Source: Ekhidna lutea (lineage in GTDB: Bacteria > Bacteroidota > Bacteroidia > Cytophagales > Cyclobacteriaceae). From it: a stretch of 64,000 nt of DNA. Under the pieces are notes generated by a model. That model saw only the letters and a program-made list of their open reading frames with translations, had not been told where the DNA came from and searched no databases. The DNA is taken from positions 186,001 through 250,000 of the forward strand of contig NZ_FZPD01000006.1 in NCBI RefSeq assembly GCF_900188325.1, read 5' to 3'. The position numbers were made by a program, and so were the translations under genes. The number at the start of each line of letters is the position of its first letter. The stretch's first letter is position 1. Below are positions 1 through 8,599 of the stretch, one piece after another.

Positions 1-141
1 ACCGGCCCAATGCTCATAATGTTTGCCATTTCTCCACATTTTGGAGTTCGTCACATCATAAATGACTCCTTTATAGGCGATCCAGATTTCTTCCCGCTCG
101 TTACCGTTTCGAAGGGCCAATTGATGCCTGGTAAATTCCAT
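1..141 (-). CDS. Cytochrome b5-like heme/steroid-binding protein (3' part beyond window)
   Basis: Only the first 47 codons are inside the window; the gene runs off the left edge. It starts at ATG 141-139, and this A is shared with the TAA stop of mutS2 (TAATG), so the two are probably translationally coupled. The visible peptide begins MEFTRHQLALRNG and contains IAYKGVIYDVTNSKMW followed by HYEHWAG. A 'W..Y.G.IYDVT.SK.W..G.HY.HWAG' pattern is typical of the small cytochrome b5-like heme/steroid-binding proteins, in which such histidines can ligate heme. Function is inferred from this fragment only; the second half of the domain cannot be seen. Confidence 0.75.
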   Translation of the reverse strand, partial: MEFTRHQLALRNGNEREEIWIAYKGVIYDVTNSKMWRNGKHYEHWAG

Positions 142-2498
142 TATTGAAGCTTAATGATTGAGATTCCTGCACCTCCCCGATCCGCATGCTCATCCTCCAC
201 ACTTGAAATGCCTGGGTGACCTTTAGTTATATTTCTTACAATTTCTCTCAAAACACCATGCCCTTTTCCATGTACAATTCTGATCTCATCGACACCAACC
301 AGCAGCGCTTCATCAATAAAGGACTCCACCCTGCTTATAGCCTCATCTGCTCTCATTCCACGAATACTGATTTCATGATCAAAATTGGCCATTTTATCTG
401 TCAGGTTGATACCCATTTGCTTGACCTTCTTTTGATAGCTGACCTGTGGGGCATCATTTGCTTTTTGAAGGTTGTCAATAGATACGATTGACTTCAATGC
501 TCCAAATAGCACCTCTGCCTGCTTTCCTTTTATCTTTTGAATCGTACCGGCCGTTTCCTGTCCAATTAATTTAACCACATCTCCTTCTTTTAACGGATTT
601 GGTTTCCTTTTGTCTTGTTCTTTATAATGAGTTTTTTTCCTATCCAGTTTTTCTCTGGCGGCCTTGGTCCGTTCTTTTGACGCTTTACTTTCCTTTATTT
701 CTCGGATGGTTCGTTCCACATCTTTATTTGCGTTTGCTAAAATGTGACTTGCTTCCTTTTTTGCCTCTTTGATGATACGAGCTTTATCTTCTTCAAGCAT
801 CTTTCTAAGCTCCTCATAATCCTTCCTTACCTTATGGATATCCGCTTGATCTTTTTCCAGCTTTTTTGTTTGCTTTTCAAACTTTGCCTTTTCCTTTTCC
901 AGCTGGTTCAAAAGCTGATCATAAGCTACGTGTGAACTCCCTATCTTTTTCCGTGCTGAAGCAATGATCTGATTCGGCAGCCCAATCTTACCAGCAATTT
1001 CAAATGCAAATGAACTACCCGGCTTTCCTACTTCAAGCTCAAACAGGGGTTCAAGCGCATCCAGATCATATTTCATTGCGCCGTTGATTAACCCCGGAGT
1101 TTCATCCCCAATCTTTTTGAGATTTTGATAATGAGTGGTAATAATTCCAAAAGCTCTTTTCTGATTTAACTCATTAAGAACGGACTCTGCGATAGCTCCA
1201 CCAAACTGTGGCTCAGTGCCTTTTCCAAACTCATCAATCAGAAAAAGTGATTTCTTATTGGTGTGCTCAAGAAAGTAATTCATTGAGGTCAAGTGCGAGC
1301 TGTAGGTACTGAGATCGTCCTCTAGTGATTGAGTGTCGCCAATATCAATGAAAATAGAAGAAAATATGCCCATTTTACTTTCCTCACTTATGGGTACTGG
1401 AAGACCTGTTTGGAGCATATACTGCAATAGCCCTACAGTCTTTAACGCTACTGATTTACCGCCCGCATTGGGGCCAGAAATTATCAGTATCCTTTTCTCC
1501 TGATCCAGAGACAAGTTCAATGGTATAACCGGTTTACCACTACCCTTATGGGATAAATACAACAATGGATGGACAGCATTTATCAGGGCAAACTTTGAAG
1601 ACTTCTCAATTTCCGGAACAATCCCATTAATTAAATCGCTAAGGAGTGCTTTGGCATGAATAAAATCAAGTTTTTCAATTAAGTCAGCTCCTTTTTGCAG
1701 ATTTGGCAGATTGGCTCTTACATGATCCGACAGCTCAATCAAAATGCGAATTACCTCACGCTTTTCTGCATATTTTAACTCTCGGACCTGATTATTCAAT
1801 TCCAATACTTCTCCAGGTTCCAGATAGACCGTCTGTCCAGTGGCTGATTCATCATGTACAAACCCCTGAATTCGTTTCTTATGCTCTGCTTTAATCGGAA
1901 TAACCAATCTACCATCACGCACGGTCAACGTACTGTCTTCCTCCGTAAACTGATCTTCTTTTGCACGTTTTAGCACTTTTTGAATAGCCGATCGGACGGC
2001 ACGTTCAGACTTTGAAATCTTAGTCCGTATTTCTGAAAGTTCCTTTGAAGCTGAATCCTTTACCTCTCCTCTTTCATCAATGGTTTTTTCTATGTGAATG
2101 GCAAGATTCGGATCAATTTCTATGTGACTGGATAAAGTCAAAAGCTCTGAATATTCGTTTCCTTTCTTTTGAAAGAATGAAATCCACGAGGTAAGGGTAT
2201 TGACTCCTCGTTTTAGCTCATGGAAGTGTTCAGGATCTAAAAATGATCCCGGAACCTTTACCTGAATCAGGTATTCATCTATATCAGGAAATTCGAATAG
2301 AACATTCTCAGAGCTCGACTTCAAGCGAATCATCTCTTTAGCTTGAGTCAGCCACTTTAATAATACCTCGAATCTCTCGGTAGGCTTTGCTTTTTCAGCC
2401 AGCTCCTCCCCTCGTCTGCTTTGACAAAAACGAATCAGATGCTCCCTAATCTGATCAAAACCAAGTTTATCTTCAATATCCTGCGGATATACCTTCAC
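141..2498 (-). CDS. mutS2: Endonuclease MutS2 (MutS-like ATPase with Smr domain)
   Basis: 785-residue MutS2, the usual length for the family. The N-terminal 300 residues form the clamp/lever-like region. The ATPase follows, with Walker A SGPNAGGKS at 341-349 and Walker B LFLIDEFGKGTEP near 418-430. A long charged coiled coil spans about 525-630, and the C-terminal Smr nuclease domain about 705-785 includes HGKGHGVLRE at 743-752. MutS2 proteins act on branched or recombination intermediates, and in some bacteria on collided ribosomes, rather than in mismatch repair. The start is GTG at 2498, which shares its G with the TAG stop of the upstream DUF4296 gene; a GGAG-like sequence precedes it. 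The 3' end overlaps the cytochrome b5-like gene by one base, so three genes form a tight leftward operon. Confidence 0.96.
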   Translation of the reverse strand: MKVYPQDIEDKLGFDQIREHLIRFCQSRRGEELAEKAKPTERFEVLLKWLTQAKEMIRLKSSSENVLFEFPDIDEYLIQVKVPGSFLDPEHFHELKRGVNTLTSWISFFQKKGNEYSELLTLSSHIEIDPNLAIHIEKTIDERGEVKDSASKELSEIRTKISKSERAVRSAIQKVLKRAKEDQFTEEDSTLTVRDGRLVIPIKAEHKKRIQGFVHDESATGQTVYLEPGEVLELNNQVRELKYAEKREVIRILIELSDHVRANLPNLQKGADLIEKLDFIHAKALLSDLINGIVPEIEKSSKFALINAVHPLLYLSHKGSGKPVIPLNLSLDQEKRILIISGPNAGGKSVALKTVGLLQYMLQTGLPVPISEESKMGIFSSIFIDIGDTQSLEDDLSTYSSHLTSMNYFLEHTNKKSLFLIDEFGKGTEPQFGGAIAESVLNELNQKRAFGIITTHYQNLKKIGDETPGLINGAMKYDLDALEPLFELEVGKPGSSFAFEIAGKIGLPNQIIASARKKIGSSHVAYDQLLNQLEKEKAKFEKQTKKLEKDQADIHKVRKDYEELRKMLEEDKARIIKEAKKEASHILANANKDVERTIREIKESKASKERTKAAREKLDRKKTHYKEQDKRKPNPLKEGDVVKLIGQETAGTIQKIKGKQAEVLFGALKSIVSIDNLQKANDAPQVSYQKKVKQMGINLTDKMANFDHEISIRGMRADEAISRVESFIDEALLVGVDEIRIVHGKGHGVLREIVRNITKGHPGISSVEDEHADRGGAGISIIKLQ

Positions 2499-2839
2499 TA
2501 CTTAAATCTTTTCTCCTTTTCCATTAAAGAATCCACTACTGTTGTATAGATTTTTTCGAACTCATTCGGATTGTCCACGTAGTAATTAAAACTTCGTTCG
2601 TATTGATCCTGTGTGATTCCTAAATCCTGAAAAAGAAGCTTTTCATAATGATCATAAACGACCTGAATAGAATCACCATCTGCAAGGTAAAGGTTAGAGA
2701 TTTTACTCTCCAAAAGATGAATTTCAGTCATCACTTTTACCATCTTCTCCCTATTTATTAGGTCTTCAGGTACGTTTGATCCTGTACAAGAACAAACTAT
2801 TACAAGAACGGTTAAAAAAATACTTCTCAAATCAGTCAA
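2498..2839 (-). CDS. DUF4296-family lipoprotein
   Basis: 113 residues. The N-terminus is a hydrophobic signal followed by a lipobox-like IVCSC at about residues 14-18, so it is probably a lipoprotein. The body (VMTEIHLLESKI..., then ...YYVDNPNEFEKIYTTVVDSL) has the pattern of DUF4296, a small helical family seen in Bacteroidota and of unknown function. The start is weakly determined: I use TTG at 2839-2837, since there is no in-frame ATG close by. It is the first gene of the leftward mutS2 operon and is divergent from the DUF58 gene across 126 bp. Confidence 0.75.
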   Translation of the reverse strand: MTDLRSIFLTVLVIVCSCTGSNVPEDLINREKMVKVMTEIHLLESKISNLYLADGDSIQVVYDHYEKLLFQDLGITQDQYERSFNYYVDNPNEFEKIYTTVVDSLMEKEKRFK

Positions 2840-2965
2840 TATATGTGTGAAAATATAATTTTGAAGGTCAAAGATTGTTTAGATCAATAGCAAAGATCAT
2901 ACAATGCTATGCAATTATCAATGATGCCATATTAATGCCAAACTTGATAAAGCAATAAACTCAAC

Positions 2966-3850
2966 ATGAAGGATATCCTCAAAAGGCTTAGACGGTACGA
3001 AATTCGCATTCGCAAGGCGATTAACTCGCAAATGCAAGGAGATTTCCATTCCATTTTTAAAGGGTCAGGTCTGGAATTTGACGATGTACGCCCGTATCAA
3101 TGGGGAGATGATGTCCGTAACATTGACTGGAAGGTAACAGCAAAAGGACATGGTACCTTCATGAAAACCTTCATTGAAGAAAAAGAACAAACAGTATTTT
3201 TCTTATTGGATGTTTCTGCCTCCCAGGAAATCGGAAAAGACAAACGTCAAAAAATTGATCTGGCGAAAGAGATGACGGGTTTGCTGGCACTTTCTGCCAT
3301 TCGTGAGGGAAGCAAGGTTGGTCTGTTATGCTATTCAGATCAGGTGGAAGACTATGTTAAGCCTAGTAAAACCATCAAACATGCATATGAAATAATTAAT
3401 CGCATGTTTTCCCTTAAGGCTAAATCCAGAAAAACCAATCTGGACGAAGGCATCAAATACACATTAAACCTCTTAAATAAGAAAGCCATCGTTTTCATTA
3501 TTTCTGATTTCATAGATGAAAACTTCACACATTCGATGCGTGGTTTAGCTCGTAAACATGACCTGGTTGTAGTACATATATCAGATAAAAGAGAATCTGC
3601 AGTTCCACATTTAGGCATTGTCCCTCTCTATGAAAAGGAATCTGGCAAAACAGTATGGCTAAATACTTCATCCAAAGAGTTCAAAAATGCAGTAGACAAA
3701 ACACATGGTAAGAATAAGGAGTCGCTCGAAGATTTCTGCAGGAGAAATGATGTGAATTATGTCTCTATTGGTACAGAGGATGATTATGTACCTAAACTCA
3801 TCAAACTATTCAGACACAGAAACAGAAGCAATGCAAGAAAGACGAGGTAA
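2966..3850 (+). CDS. DUF58 domain protein (Bat/MoxR-type locus)
   Basis: 294 residues. It carries the DUF58 signature: FKGSGLEFDDVRPYQWGDD, then VRNIDWKVTAKGHG around residues 31-62, followed by a vWA-like fold with the MIDAS-like DVSASQE near 86-92. DUF58 proteins accompany MoxR ATPases and BatA-type vWA proteins, and are thought to act in assembly or chaperoning of envelope complexes and in oxygen/stress tolerance. The neighbours downstream fit (membrane protein, then BatA). No moxR lies directly upstream; that side holds the divergent DUF4296-mutS2 operon. The next gene starts 20 bp before this one ends. Confidence 0.9.
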   Translation: MKDILKRLRRYEIRIRKAINSQMQGDFHSIFKGSGLEFDDVRPYQWGDDVRNIDWKVTAKGHGTFMKTFIEEKEQTVFFLLDVSASQEIGKDKRQKIDLAKEMTGLLALSAIREGSKVGLLCYSDQVEDYVKPSKTIKHAYEIINRMFSLKAKSRKTNLDEGIKYTLNLLNKKAIVFIISDFIDENFTHSMRGLARKHDLVVVHISDKRESAVPHLGIVPLYEKESGKTVWLNTSSKEFKNAVDKTHGKNKESLEDFCRRNDVNYVSIGTEDDYVPKLIKLFRHRNRSNARKTR

Positions 3851-5087
3851 ATACTTGATCTCTATCATTGTCCTTTTGAGCTCCATCAATCTGGGAGCGC
3901 AGGAAATTACTGTGAAGGGTGGATTTGTAGAGGACAGCCTGCTCATTGGTCAAGATGTAAACTACTGGGTTTCAGCAAGCTATCCGCCTGATTTGGAAAT
4001 GGTATTTCCAGATAGTTTATACTCATTTGCACCCTTTGAATTTAGTAGTAAAATCTACTATCCGACTCAAGTAAAAGAAGGTTTAGCATTTGATTCAACC
4101 GTGTATACAATTCAGTCATTTGAAATAGATAAGGTACAATACCTCAATCTGCCAGTTGCTATCTTAAAAGGTAATGATTCTACCATAATCAACACCCCGA
4201 TCGATTCAATTTACCTGACCGAATTGGCACCAATGGTGACAGATACTACCAAGCTGAAAACAAACCTTGACTATCAGTTAGTGGATACCCAATTCAACTA
4301 TCCACTCATGTATTATATCATTGGCGGATTGATCATTTTGACCATCATCATTCTTTTAGCATTTGGTAAGAAGATTTTACGCTGGTTGAAACTGAAAAAA
4401 TTACATAATGAATACGCCCAATATGCTGACATATTTGCTACATACATAAGGAAATTAAAAACAGACCCTGAACCATCAACAGCTGAAAGGGCGCTATTTC
4501 TTTGGAAGAAGTATCATGAGAGGCTGGAAAAAATACCCTTTACAATTCTTACCACTAAGGAAATCCTCGATTATGAATTCACGTCAGAATTAAAAAATCC
4601 ACTACAAAATGTGGATAGAATGGTATATGGACGTAAGGTTAATGAATTCGTATTTCAGGATTTCCAACAATTGGAAGAATTTTCACAACATCGATACAAT
4701 GAAGCATATAATAAAATAAAGCAAAATCAAACTGATACCATTCCCAAGACAAAAGATGAAGAAACTGAAATAGCGGCAACAAAAATCACCCAGTTTGGAC
4801 TCACTCTAGACCAGCTGAATGAAGAGCTGAGGCATGGAGGCAAATTCGTAATTTACTATTATACCATATCAATAATAGTCTTTTCATTCAGAAGGTCAAG
4901 CAAGGTTAAATTCATAAGTAATGATGAAAATGGAGTAATTAAAGGACTCCCATACACACTGATTACTTTTTTTCTAGGCTGGTGGGGTATACCGTGGGGC
5001 TTCATATACACACCTCACTCACTTTACGTGAATTTAAAAGGAGGTAAGGACGTGACTGCAGAAATATTAAAAGAAAATTCGAATTAG
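3831..5087 (+). CDS. Bat-locus membrane protein with an extra C-terminal membrane domain
   Basis: 418 residues from ATG 3831, inside the 3' end of the DUF58 gene. The frame stays open upstream to 3759, but this ATG is followed directly by a signal peptide (YLISIIVLLSSINLGAQ), so it is preferred. A periplasmic beta-rich region (EITVKGGFVEDSLLIGQDV...) follows, then one strong transmembrane segment (YYIIGGLIILTIIILLAF, about 162-180) and a cytoplasmic helical region. This layout resembles the BatD-like partner found between DUF58 and BatA genes. The last 85 or so residues are different: GGKFVIYYYTISIIVF, FRRSS, then LGWWGIPWGFIYTPHSL and GGKDVT. They look like a separate two-helix membrane domain fused on. 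The Bat assignment rests mainly on context; the C-terminal domain has no name I can give. Confidence 0.72.
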   Translation: MQERRGKYLISIIVLLSSINLGAQEITVKGGFVEDSLLIGQDVNYWVSASYPPDLEMVFPDSLYSFAPFEFSSKIYYPTQVKEGLAFDSTVYTIQSFEIDKVQYLNLPVAILKGNDSTIINTPIDSIYLTELAPMVTDTTKLKTNLDYQLVDTQFNYPLMYYIIGGLIILTIIILLAFGKKILRWLKLKKLHNEYAQYADIFATYIRKLKTDPEPSTAERALFLWKKYHERLEKIPFTILTTKEILDYEFTSELKNPLQNVDRMVYGRKVNEFVFQDFQQLEEFSQHRYNEAYNKIKQNQTDTIPKTKDEETEIAATKITQFGLTLDQLNEELRHGGKFVIYYYTISIIVFSFRRSSKVKFISNDENGVIKGLPYTLITFFLGWWGIPWGFIYTPHSLYVNLKGGKDVTAEILKENSN

Positions 5088-5088
5088 T

Positions 5089-6129
5089 ATGGTCTCAAAA
5101 ATCTCGTGGTTTTCACTCGATTGGTTTTCTCCTTCTAAGCTTCAAAGCTTCGATTGGGCTAATCCGGTTTGGTTTTATGCCATGCTAATTATTCCGTTCA
5201 TTTTTATTCTCAGATGGCTTATTGTTAACCAGTTTAGCCAAAAACTGCCGGTAGCGCTAACCAAAAAAGATCTTAAAAGTGACCCCATCACGTACCTCCG
5301 GTTTATACCACCTGTGTTCTTCATCATCAGCCTTTTATTGATTATGACTAGCCTGGCAAGGCCTCAGACAACCAACGAGCAGGTAGAACAATGGAGTGAA
5401 GGAATTGATATCGTTCTGAATATTGACATTTCCGAATCCATGCAAATCATGGATTTTCTTCCCAACCGATTAGAGGCGGCAAAGGAAGTAGCGAGAAACT
5501 TCGTTGCGGGAAGATTTCAGGACAGAATTGGATTGGTGATCTTCTCAGGAGATGCCCTCCCTTCATGTCCGTTAACAACCGATTACGGGCTTCTCTATGA
5601 ATTAATAGAAGATATTGACTTTGATAAAATTGAAAGTAGAGGCACTGCTATTGGTAATGCCATTACATCAGGCATTAATTTTCTTCGTGAATCTAACTCG
5701 GAATCTAAGGTGATGATCCTGCTAAGTGATGGCGACAATACAGCTGGAAATGTCGACCCCATCACAGCCGCCAATCTGGCCAATGCTTATAACATCAAAA
5801 TGTATGTAATAGCAATCGGAAGGGAGGGCAAAGTACCTTTTGGAACGGACTTTTTCGGTCGGCCAAGAATGGTTGAAAATACCTTTGACGAAACTGCACT
5901 GAGAGAAATTGCGAAAATCGGTAACGGTAAATTTTACCGTGTATCTGATAAAGAAGCGTTGGTTCAGGTATTTGATGAAATAGACCGATTAGAAAAAGCC
6001 GAAATAAAGGAAACACGCTACAAAGACACTACAGATTTCTATTATGTCTATTTGAAATGGGCGGCTGTATTCTTTTTACTTTGGCTACTTACCAAATCCA
6101 CTTTCGTAACCAATGTAATAACAGACTAG
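5089..6129 (+). CDS. batA: BatA-type membrane vWA protein
   Basis: 346 residues. Two N-terminal membrane helices (about 27-45 and 71-89) are followed by a von Willebrand factor A domain with a complete MIDAS: DISES at 113-117, T186 in RGTAIG, and D214 in LLSDGDN. A C-terminal membrane helix (YYVYLKWAAVFFLLWLL) ends the protein. This order is typical of BatA in the Bacteroides aerotolerance (Bat) operon, where it sits in the inner membrane with the vWA domain outside and binds partners through Mg2+. It starts one base after the stop codon region of the preceding gene, so the three are one operon. The usual batB and batC do not follow; only a 47-residue peptide gene does. Confidence 0.9.
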   Translation: MVSKISWFSLDWFSPSKLQSFDWANPVWFYAMLIIPFIFILRWLIVNQFSQKLPVALTKKDLKSDPITYLRFIPPVFFIISLLLIMTSLARPQTTNEQVEQWSEGIDIVLNIDISESMQIMDFLPNRLEAAKEVARNFVAGRFQDRIGLVIFSGDALPSCPLTTDYGLLYELIEDIDFDKIESRGTAIGNAITSGINFLRESNSESKVMILLSDGDNTAGNVDPITAANLANAYNIKMYVIAIGREGKVPFGTDFFGRPRMVENTFDETALREIAKIGNGKFYRVSDKEALVQVFDEIDRLEKAEIKETRYKDTTDFYYVYLKWAAVFFLLWLLTKSTFVTNVITD

Positions 6130-6186
6130 TTTTTTTGCTATCTATCGACCTGTTTGTAACTTCATACATGAATCAAATGGATTGAA

Positions 6187-6330
6187 ATGCATTTACTTTT
6201 TTACTTATTGCTTCTTTTGGATGATCCTGAGCCAATCGAATATGATAGCCTCTATAAAGGTTGGTATTTAATACCCATACTTATCGTCGTACTGCTGATC
6301 GGCTATTGGGTTAGAAAAAAGAGGAAATAG
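6187..6330 (+). CDS. Small membrane protein, 47 residues, after batA
   Basis: ATG 6187 to TAG 6330. The peptide starts with a run of leucine and phenylalanine (MHLLFYLLLLL), then has an acidic stretch DDPEPIEYDS, a strong hydrophobic helix (GWYLIPILIVVLLIGYWV) and a basic tail RKKRK. This fits a single-pass or hairpin inner-membrane protein with a positive-inside C-terminus. It lies 57 bp after batA on the same strand, so it could be the last gene of that operon. I do not recognise a family. It may be a Bat accessory peptide or a relic of a longer locus. Confidence 0.5.
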   Translation: MHLLFYLLLLLDDPEPIEYDSLYKGWYLIPILIVVLLIGYWVRKKRK

Positions 6331-6352
6331 CTCTGATTCTAGGATTTAAATA

Positions 6353-6374
6353 TTTGTATTACATTTGTATTACA
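6353..6374 (+). promoter_or_regulatory. Tandem 11-bp operator/promoter of the toxin-antitoxin pair
   Basis: Two exact head-to-tail copies of TTTGTATTACA (6353-6363 and 6364-6374) end directly at the antitoxin ATG (6375). The junction creates TACATTTG (6360-6367), a perfect match to the Bacteroidota -7 element TAnnTTTG. Transcription would then begin within a few bases of the start codon, giving a nearly leaderless mRNA. Ribbon-helix-helix repressors typically bind short tandem repeats, so self-repression through this site is likely but inferred. Confidence 0.6.
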
Positions 6375-6644
6375 ATGAGAGGTAAGAAAGAAAATATGCT
6401 AAATGTTCGGTTAGATCATGACACCAGCCAAAAATTGACTGAATATAGCCAACAGCATGGTTCTTCTAAATCTGCTATAGTTAAAGAAGCATTAGCCATG
6501 TATTTCAATAAAGAACAATCAAAGCAACTTCCTTTTGCTCTAGGGAGTGATCTATTCGGCACAGCTAAAAGTGGACAAGCGGACCACTCTGTAACCTATA
6601 AAAGCAAAATAAAATCTAAGCTTCATGAGAAACACACTCATTGA
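6375..6644 (+). CDS. Ribbon-helix-helix antitoxin
   Basis: 89 residues starting MRGKKENMLNVRLDHDTSQK. The N-terminal 45 residues have the CopG/Arc-type ribbon-helix-helix pattern: strand 'MLNVRLD', helix 'TSQKLTEYSQQHG', turn, helix 'SSKSAIVKEALAMYF'. The C-terminal half is polar and basic, probably the toxin-neutralising tail. The frame is open upstream to a TTG at 6354, but that would translate the promoter repeat, so ATG 6375 is chosen. It overlaps the PIN toxin gene by 20 bp, the usual coupled antitoxin-toxin order. It should be a labile antitoxin and repressor of its own promoter. Confidence 0.82.
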   Translation: MRGKKENMLNVRLDHDTSQKLTEYSQQHGSSKSAIVKEALAMYFNKEQSKQLPFALGSDLFGTAKSGQADHSVTYKSKIKSKLHEKHTH

Positions 6645-7035
6645 TGCAGGTCCGATTATTGCTCTTTTTGATCGATCCGATAAATATCACTTGAAAGCTG
6701 TCCGCTTTCTGGAAAGCTACGAAGGGTATTTATGGACCACCTGGCCTGTCATTACGGAAGCATCTCACATGTTGGACTTTAGTATTAAAGCTCAATCTGC
6801 ATTACTTGAATGGATTGATCGGGGTGGATTACGAATTTTTGAGTTAAAAGAAGCACATATAGGACGCATCAAGCAACTGACTGATAAGTTCAGTGATGTT
6901 CCGATGGACCTGGCAGATGCATCATTAGTCGTAGTATCGGAACTCTCCGGATATAATGAGATCATATCAATAGATTCAGATTTTTACATTTATCGAGACG
7001 TTCGAAATAAATATCTAACGAACATTTTCAAGTAG
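6625..7035 (+). CDS. PIN-domain toxin (VapC-like RNase)
   Basis: 136 residues forming one PIN domain. Acidic active-site residues are in place: D7 in LIDAGPII, E45 in ITEASHML, D95 and D98 in MDLADAS, and D117/D119 in SIDSDF. PIN toxins are Mg2+-dependent ribonucleases that cleave tRNA or rRNA when their antitoxin is lost. The gene overlaps the antitoxin by 20 bp. The module sits between the shortened Bat locus and a sigma-factor operon, a common setting for acquired toxin-antitoxin pairs, though base use looks like its neighbours. Confidence 0.87.
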   Translation: MRNTLIDAGPIIALFDRSDKYHLKAVRFLESYEGYLWTTWPVITEASHMLDFSIKAQSALLEWIDRGGLRIFELKEAHIGRIKQLTDKFSDVPMDLADASLVVVSELSGYNEIISIDSDFYIYRDVRNKYLTNIFK

Positions 7036-7095
7036 TCAGATTTTTATTTCAATTCTTCTGTAACTTTTCATTCGGCTTCCACATCATCTTGCTGA

Positions 7096-7605
7096 ATGTC
7101 ACACAATCTATACCATAAAGAAATCCTTCCCGCCAGTGATGGCATGTACAGATACGCGTTATCGATCGTACGTGAACCGGAAACGGCAAAGGATATCGTG
7201 CAGGACTGCCTCACGAAAATCTGGAGTATTCGTAAGGATCTGGACAAAGTAGAAAAAGTCAACGCGTGGGCTTTTCGTATTGTCAGAAACCGATGCATCG
7301 AGATCTTGCGAAGAAACCGATATGCAGACCTGGATGAAAAGGTGGTAAATATGCGACATTCAGACCCGGTGGAAGAACAGGCAATCACCAATGATTTTAT
7401 GTCTTTGATGAGGAAGGTTTTAAAAGAGCTACCGGTTAAGCAGCAGGAAGTCTTTCATCTTCGTGAAGTGGAAGACATGAGCTATCAGGATATAGCTGAA
7501 ACATGCGGGCTTACTGAAAGTGATGTAAAAGTCAATATTCATAGGGCTCGAAAAAAAGTAAAAGAAGCAATGCAAAAAATAGACGCTTATGGGATCGCAA
7601 ATTGA
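7096..7605 (+). CDS. ECF-type RNA polymerase sigma factor
   Basis: 169 residues. Region 2 is visible as MYRYALSIVREPETAKDIVQDCLTKIW and region 4 as LPVKQQEVFHLREVEDMSYQDIAETCGLTESDVKVNIHRARKKVKE, the helix-turn-helix that reads the -35 element. There is no extra C-terminal domain. The gene overlaps the following small membrane protein by 17 bp, the classic layout for a sigma factor with its own anti-sigma factor. The signal and regulon cannot be read from the sequence; the two DUF4252 genes and ABC exporter downstream are natural targets. Confidence 0.9.
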   Translation: MSHNLYHKEILPASDGMYRYALSIVREPETAKDIVQDCLTKIWSIRKDLDKVEKVNAWAFRIVRNRCIEILRRNRYADLDEKVVNMRHSDPVEEQAITNDFMSLMRKVLKELPVKQQEVFHLREVEDMSYQDIAETCGLTESDVKVNIHRARKKVKEAMQKIDAYGIAN

Positions 7606-8005
7606 TAAACTACTGGAAAAGTACTGGAATGGAGAGACAAGTCTGGAAGAGGAACAAGTGATCAAGGCTCACTTTAAATCTAATCCAGCTCTCACTAATG
7701 AAGGTCACTATTTTCGGTATCTCGCCAAACAAAAAGAGATAAGGTTTAGTAAAGCCAAAGGGGTCAATAAAAAGAAAGCCTGGCTTTCAGCTGCAGCTAC
7801 TATTACTATAGGGATTATCACAGCAGTGTTGGTTTTCAACGATGCACAGAAAGATCCTTTTGCTATAGAAGATCCTGAAAAAGCATTCCAGGCTACTAAA
7901 GAAGCTTTAATGATGATAGGCGGTCAACTTCAGGAAGGCCAAAACCACACCCTAAAGCTGACGAAGTTTAATAAGGCTAAAGAAGAACTTCAAGAAGATT
8001 CTTGA
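7589..8005 (+). CDS. Probable anti-sigma factor, single-pass membrane protein
   Basis: 138 residues. The cytoplasmic N-terminus (SQIDKLLEKYWNGETSLEEEQVIKAHF) resembles the short helical sigma-binding segment found in many Bacteroidota anti-sigma proteins. One transmembrane helix follows at about 65-83 (AWLSAAATITIGIITAVLVF), then a short outer domain of about 55 residues. It has no zinc-binding HxxxCxxC motif. It starts 17 bp inside the sigma gene, so the pair is co-translated. The role is inferred from topology and position. Confidence 0.7.
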   Translation: MGSQIDKLLEKYWNGETSLEEEQVIKAHFKSNPALTNEGHYFRYLAKQKEIRFSKAKGVNKKKAWLSAAATITIGIITAVLVFNDAQKDPFAIEDPEKAFQATKEALMMIGGQLQEGQNHTLKLTKFNKAKEELQEDS

Positions 8006-8063
8006 AGCACTTTAATTCAGAAAACCGAAACCTTCAATTTAAGACCATTTAAAAAAAGATGAT

Positions 8064-8585
8064 ATGAAAAAGTTAGTATTCTCAATAATGATTTTATCCA
8101 TAGCCGGCCTGGCATATAGCCAGCAAGTAGTAACCAAGTACATGGATAAATATGAAGATGACGAGACCTTCACCAAAGTGTCTGTCAGCAGCAAAATGTT
8201 TTCACTCTTTGCGGAAATGGAAGGAAGTGAAGAAGACGAGCAGCTTTTCTACGATATTACCAGTAAGCTTAAAGGCATGAAAGTAGTAGCCAGTGAAAAA
8301 GTATCCAGTCCTAAAGCAATGTATGATGGTGCTGTTGCAGATGTAGAAAAAGCAGGATTTGAAGAATTAATGACGGTGAAAGATGCTGAGGAAAATGTAA
8401 AAATCTCTATCCGTGAAAAAGGAGGGGTTATTGAAGAACTTATCCTGGTTGCCGGAGGCAAAGAGAAATTCGCGATTGTAAGTATCTATGGAGAGATAGA
8501 CCTGAAACAAATCTCAAAACTTGCCAGCCTCATGCGCGTAAATCAGTTGAAATATCTCGAAAACCTGGATGAAGCAATTGATTAA
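8064..8585 (+). CDS. DUF4252 secreted protein, copy 1
   Basis: 173 residues. A signal peptide (MKKLVFSIMILSIAGLAYSQ) is followed by a mixed alpha/beta domain ending in SIYGEIDLKQISKLASLM. The pattern 'ILVAGGKEKFAIVSIYGEIDLKQISKLA' is typical of DUF4252, a family in Bacteroidota often found beside ECF sigma/anti-sigma genes. Role unknown; export to the periplasm or outer membrane is predicted. It sits 58 bp after the anti-sigma gene and just before a hairpin terminator, so it is probably the last gene of the first transcription unit. Confidence 0.82.
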   Translation: MKKLVFSIMILSIAGLAYSQQVVTKYMDKYEDDETFTKVSVSSKMFSLFAEMEGSEEDEQLFYDITSKLKGMKVVASEKVSSPKAMYDGAVADVEKAGFEELMTVKDAEENVKISIREKGGVIEELILVAGGKEKFAIVSIYGEIDLKQISKLASLMRVNQLKYLENLDEAID

Positions 8586-8599
8586 GACAGTTAGTTGAC

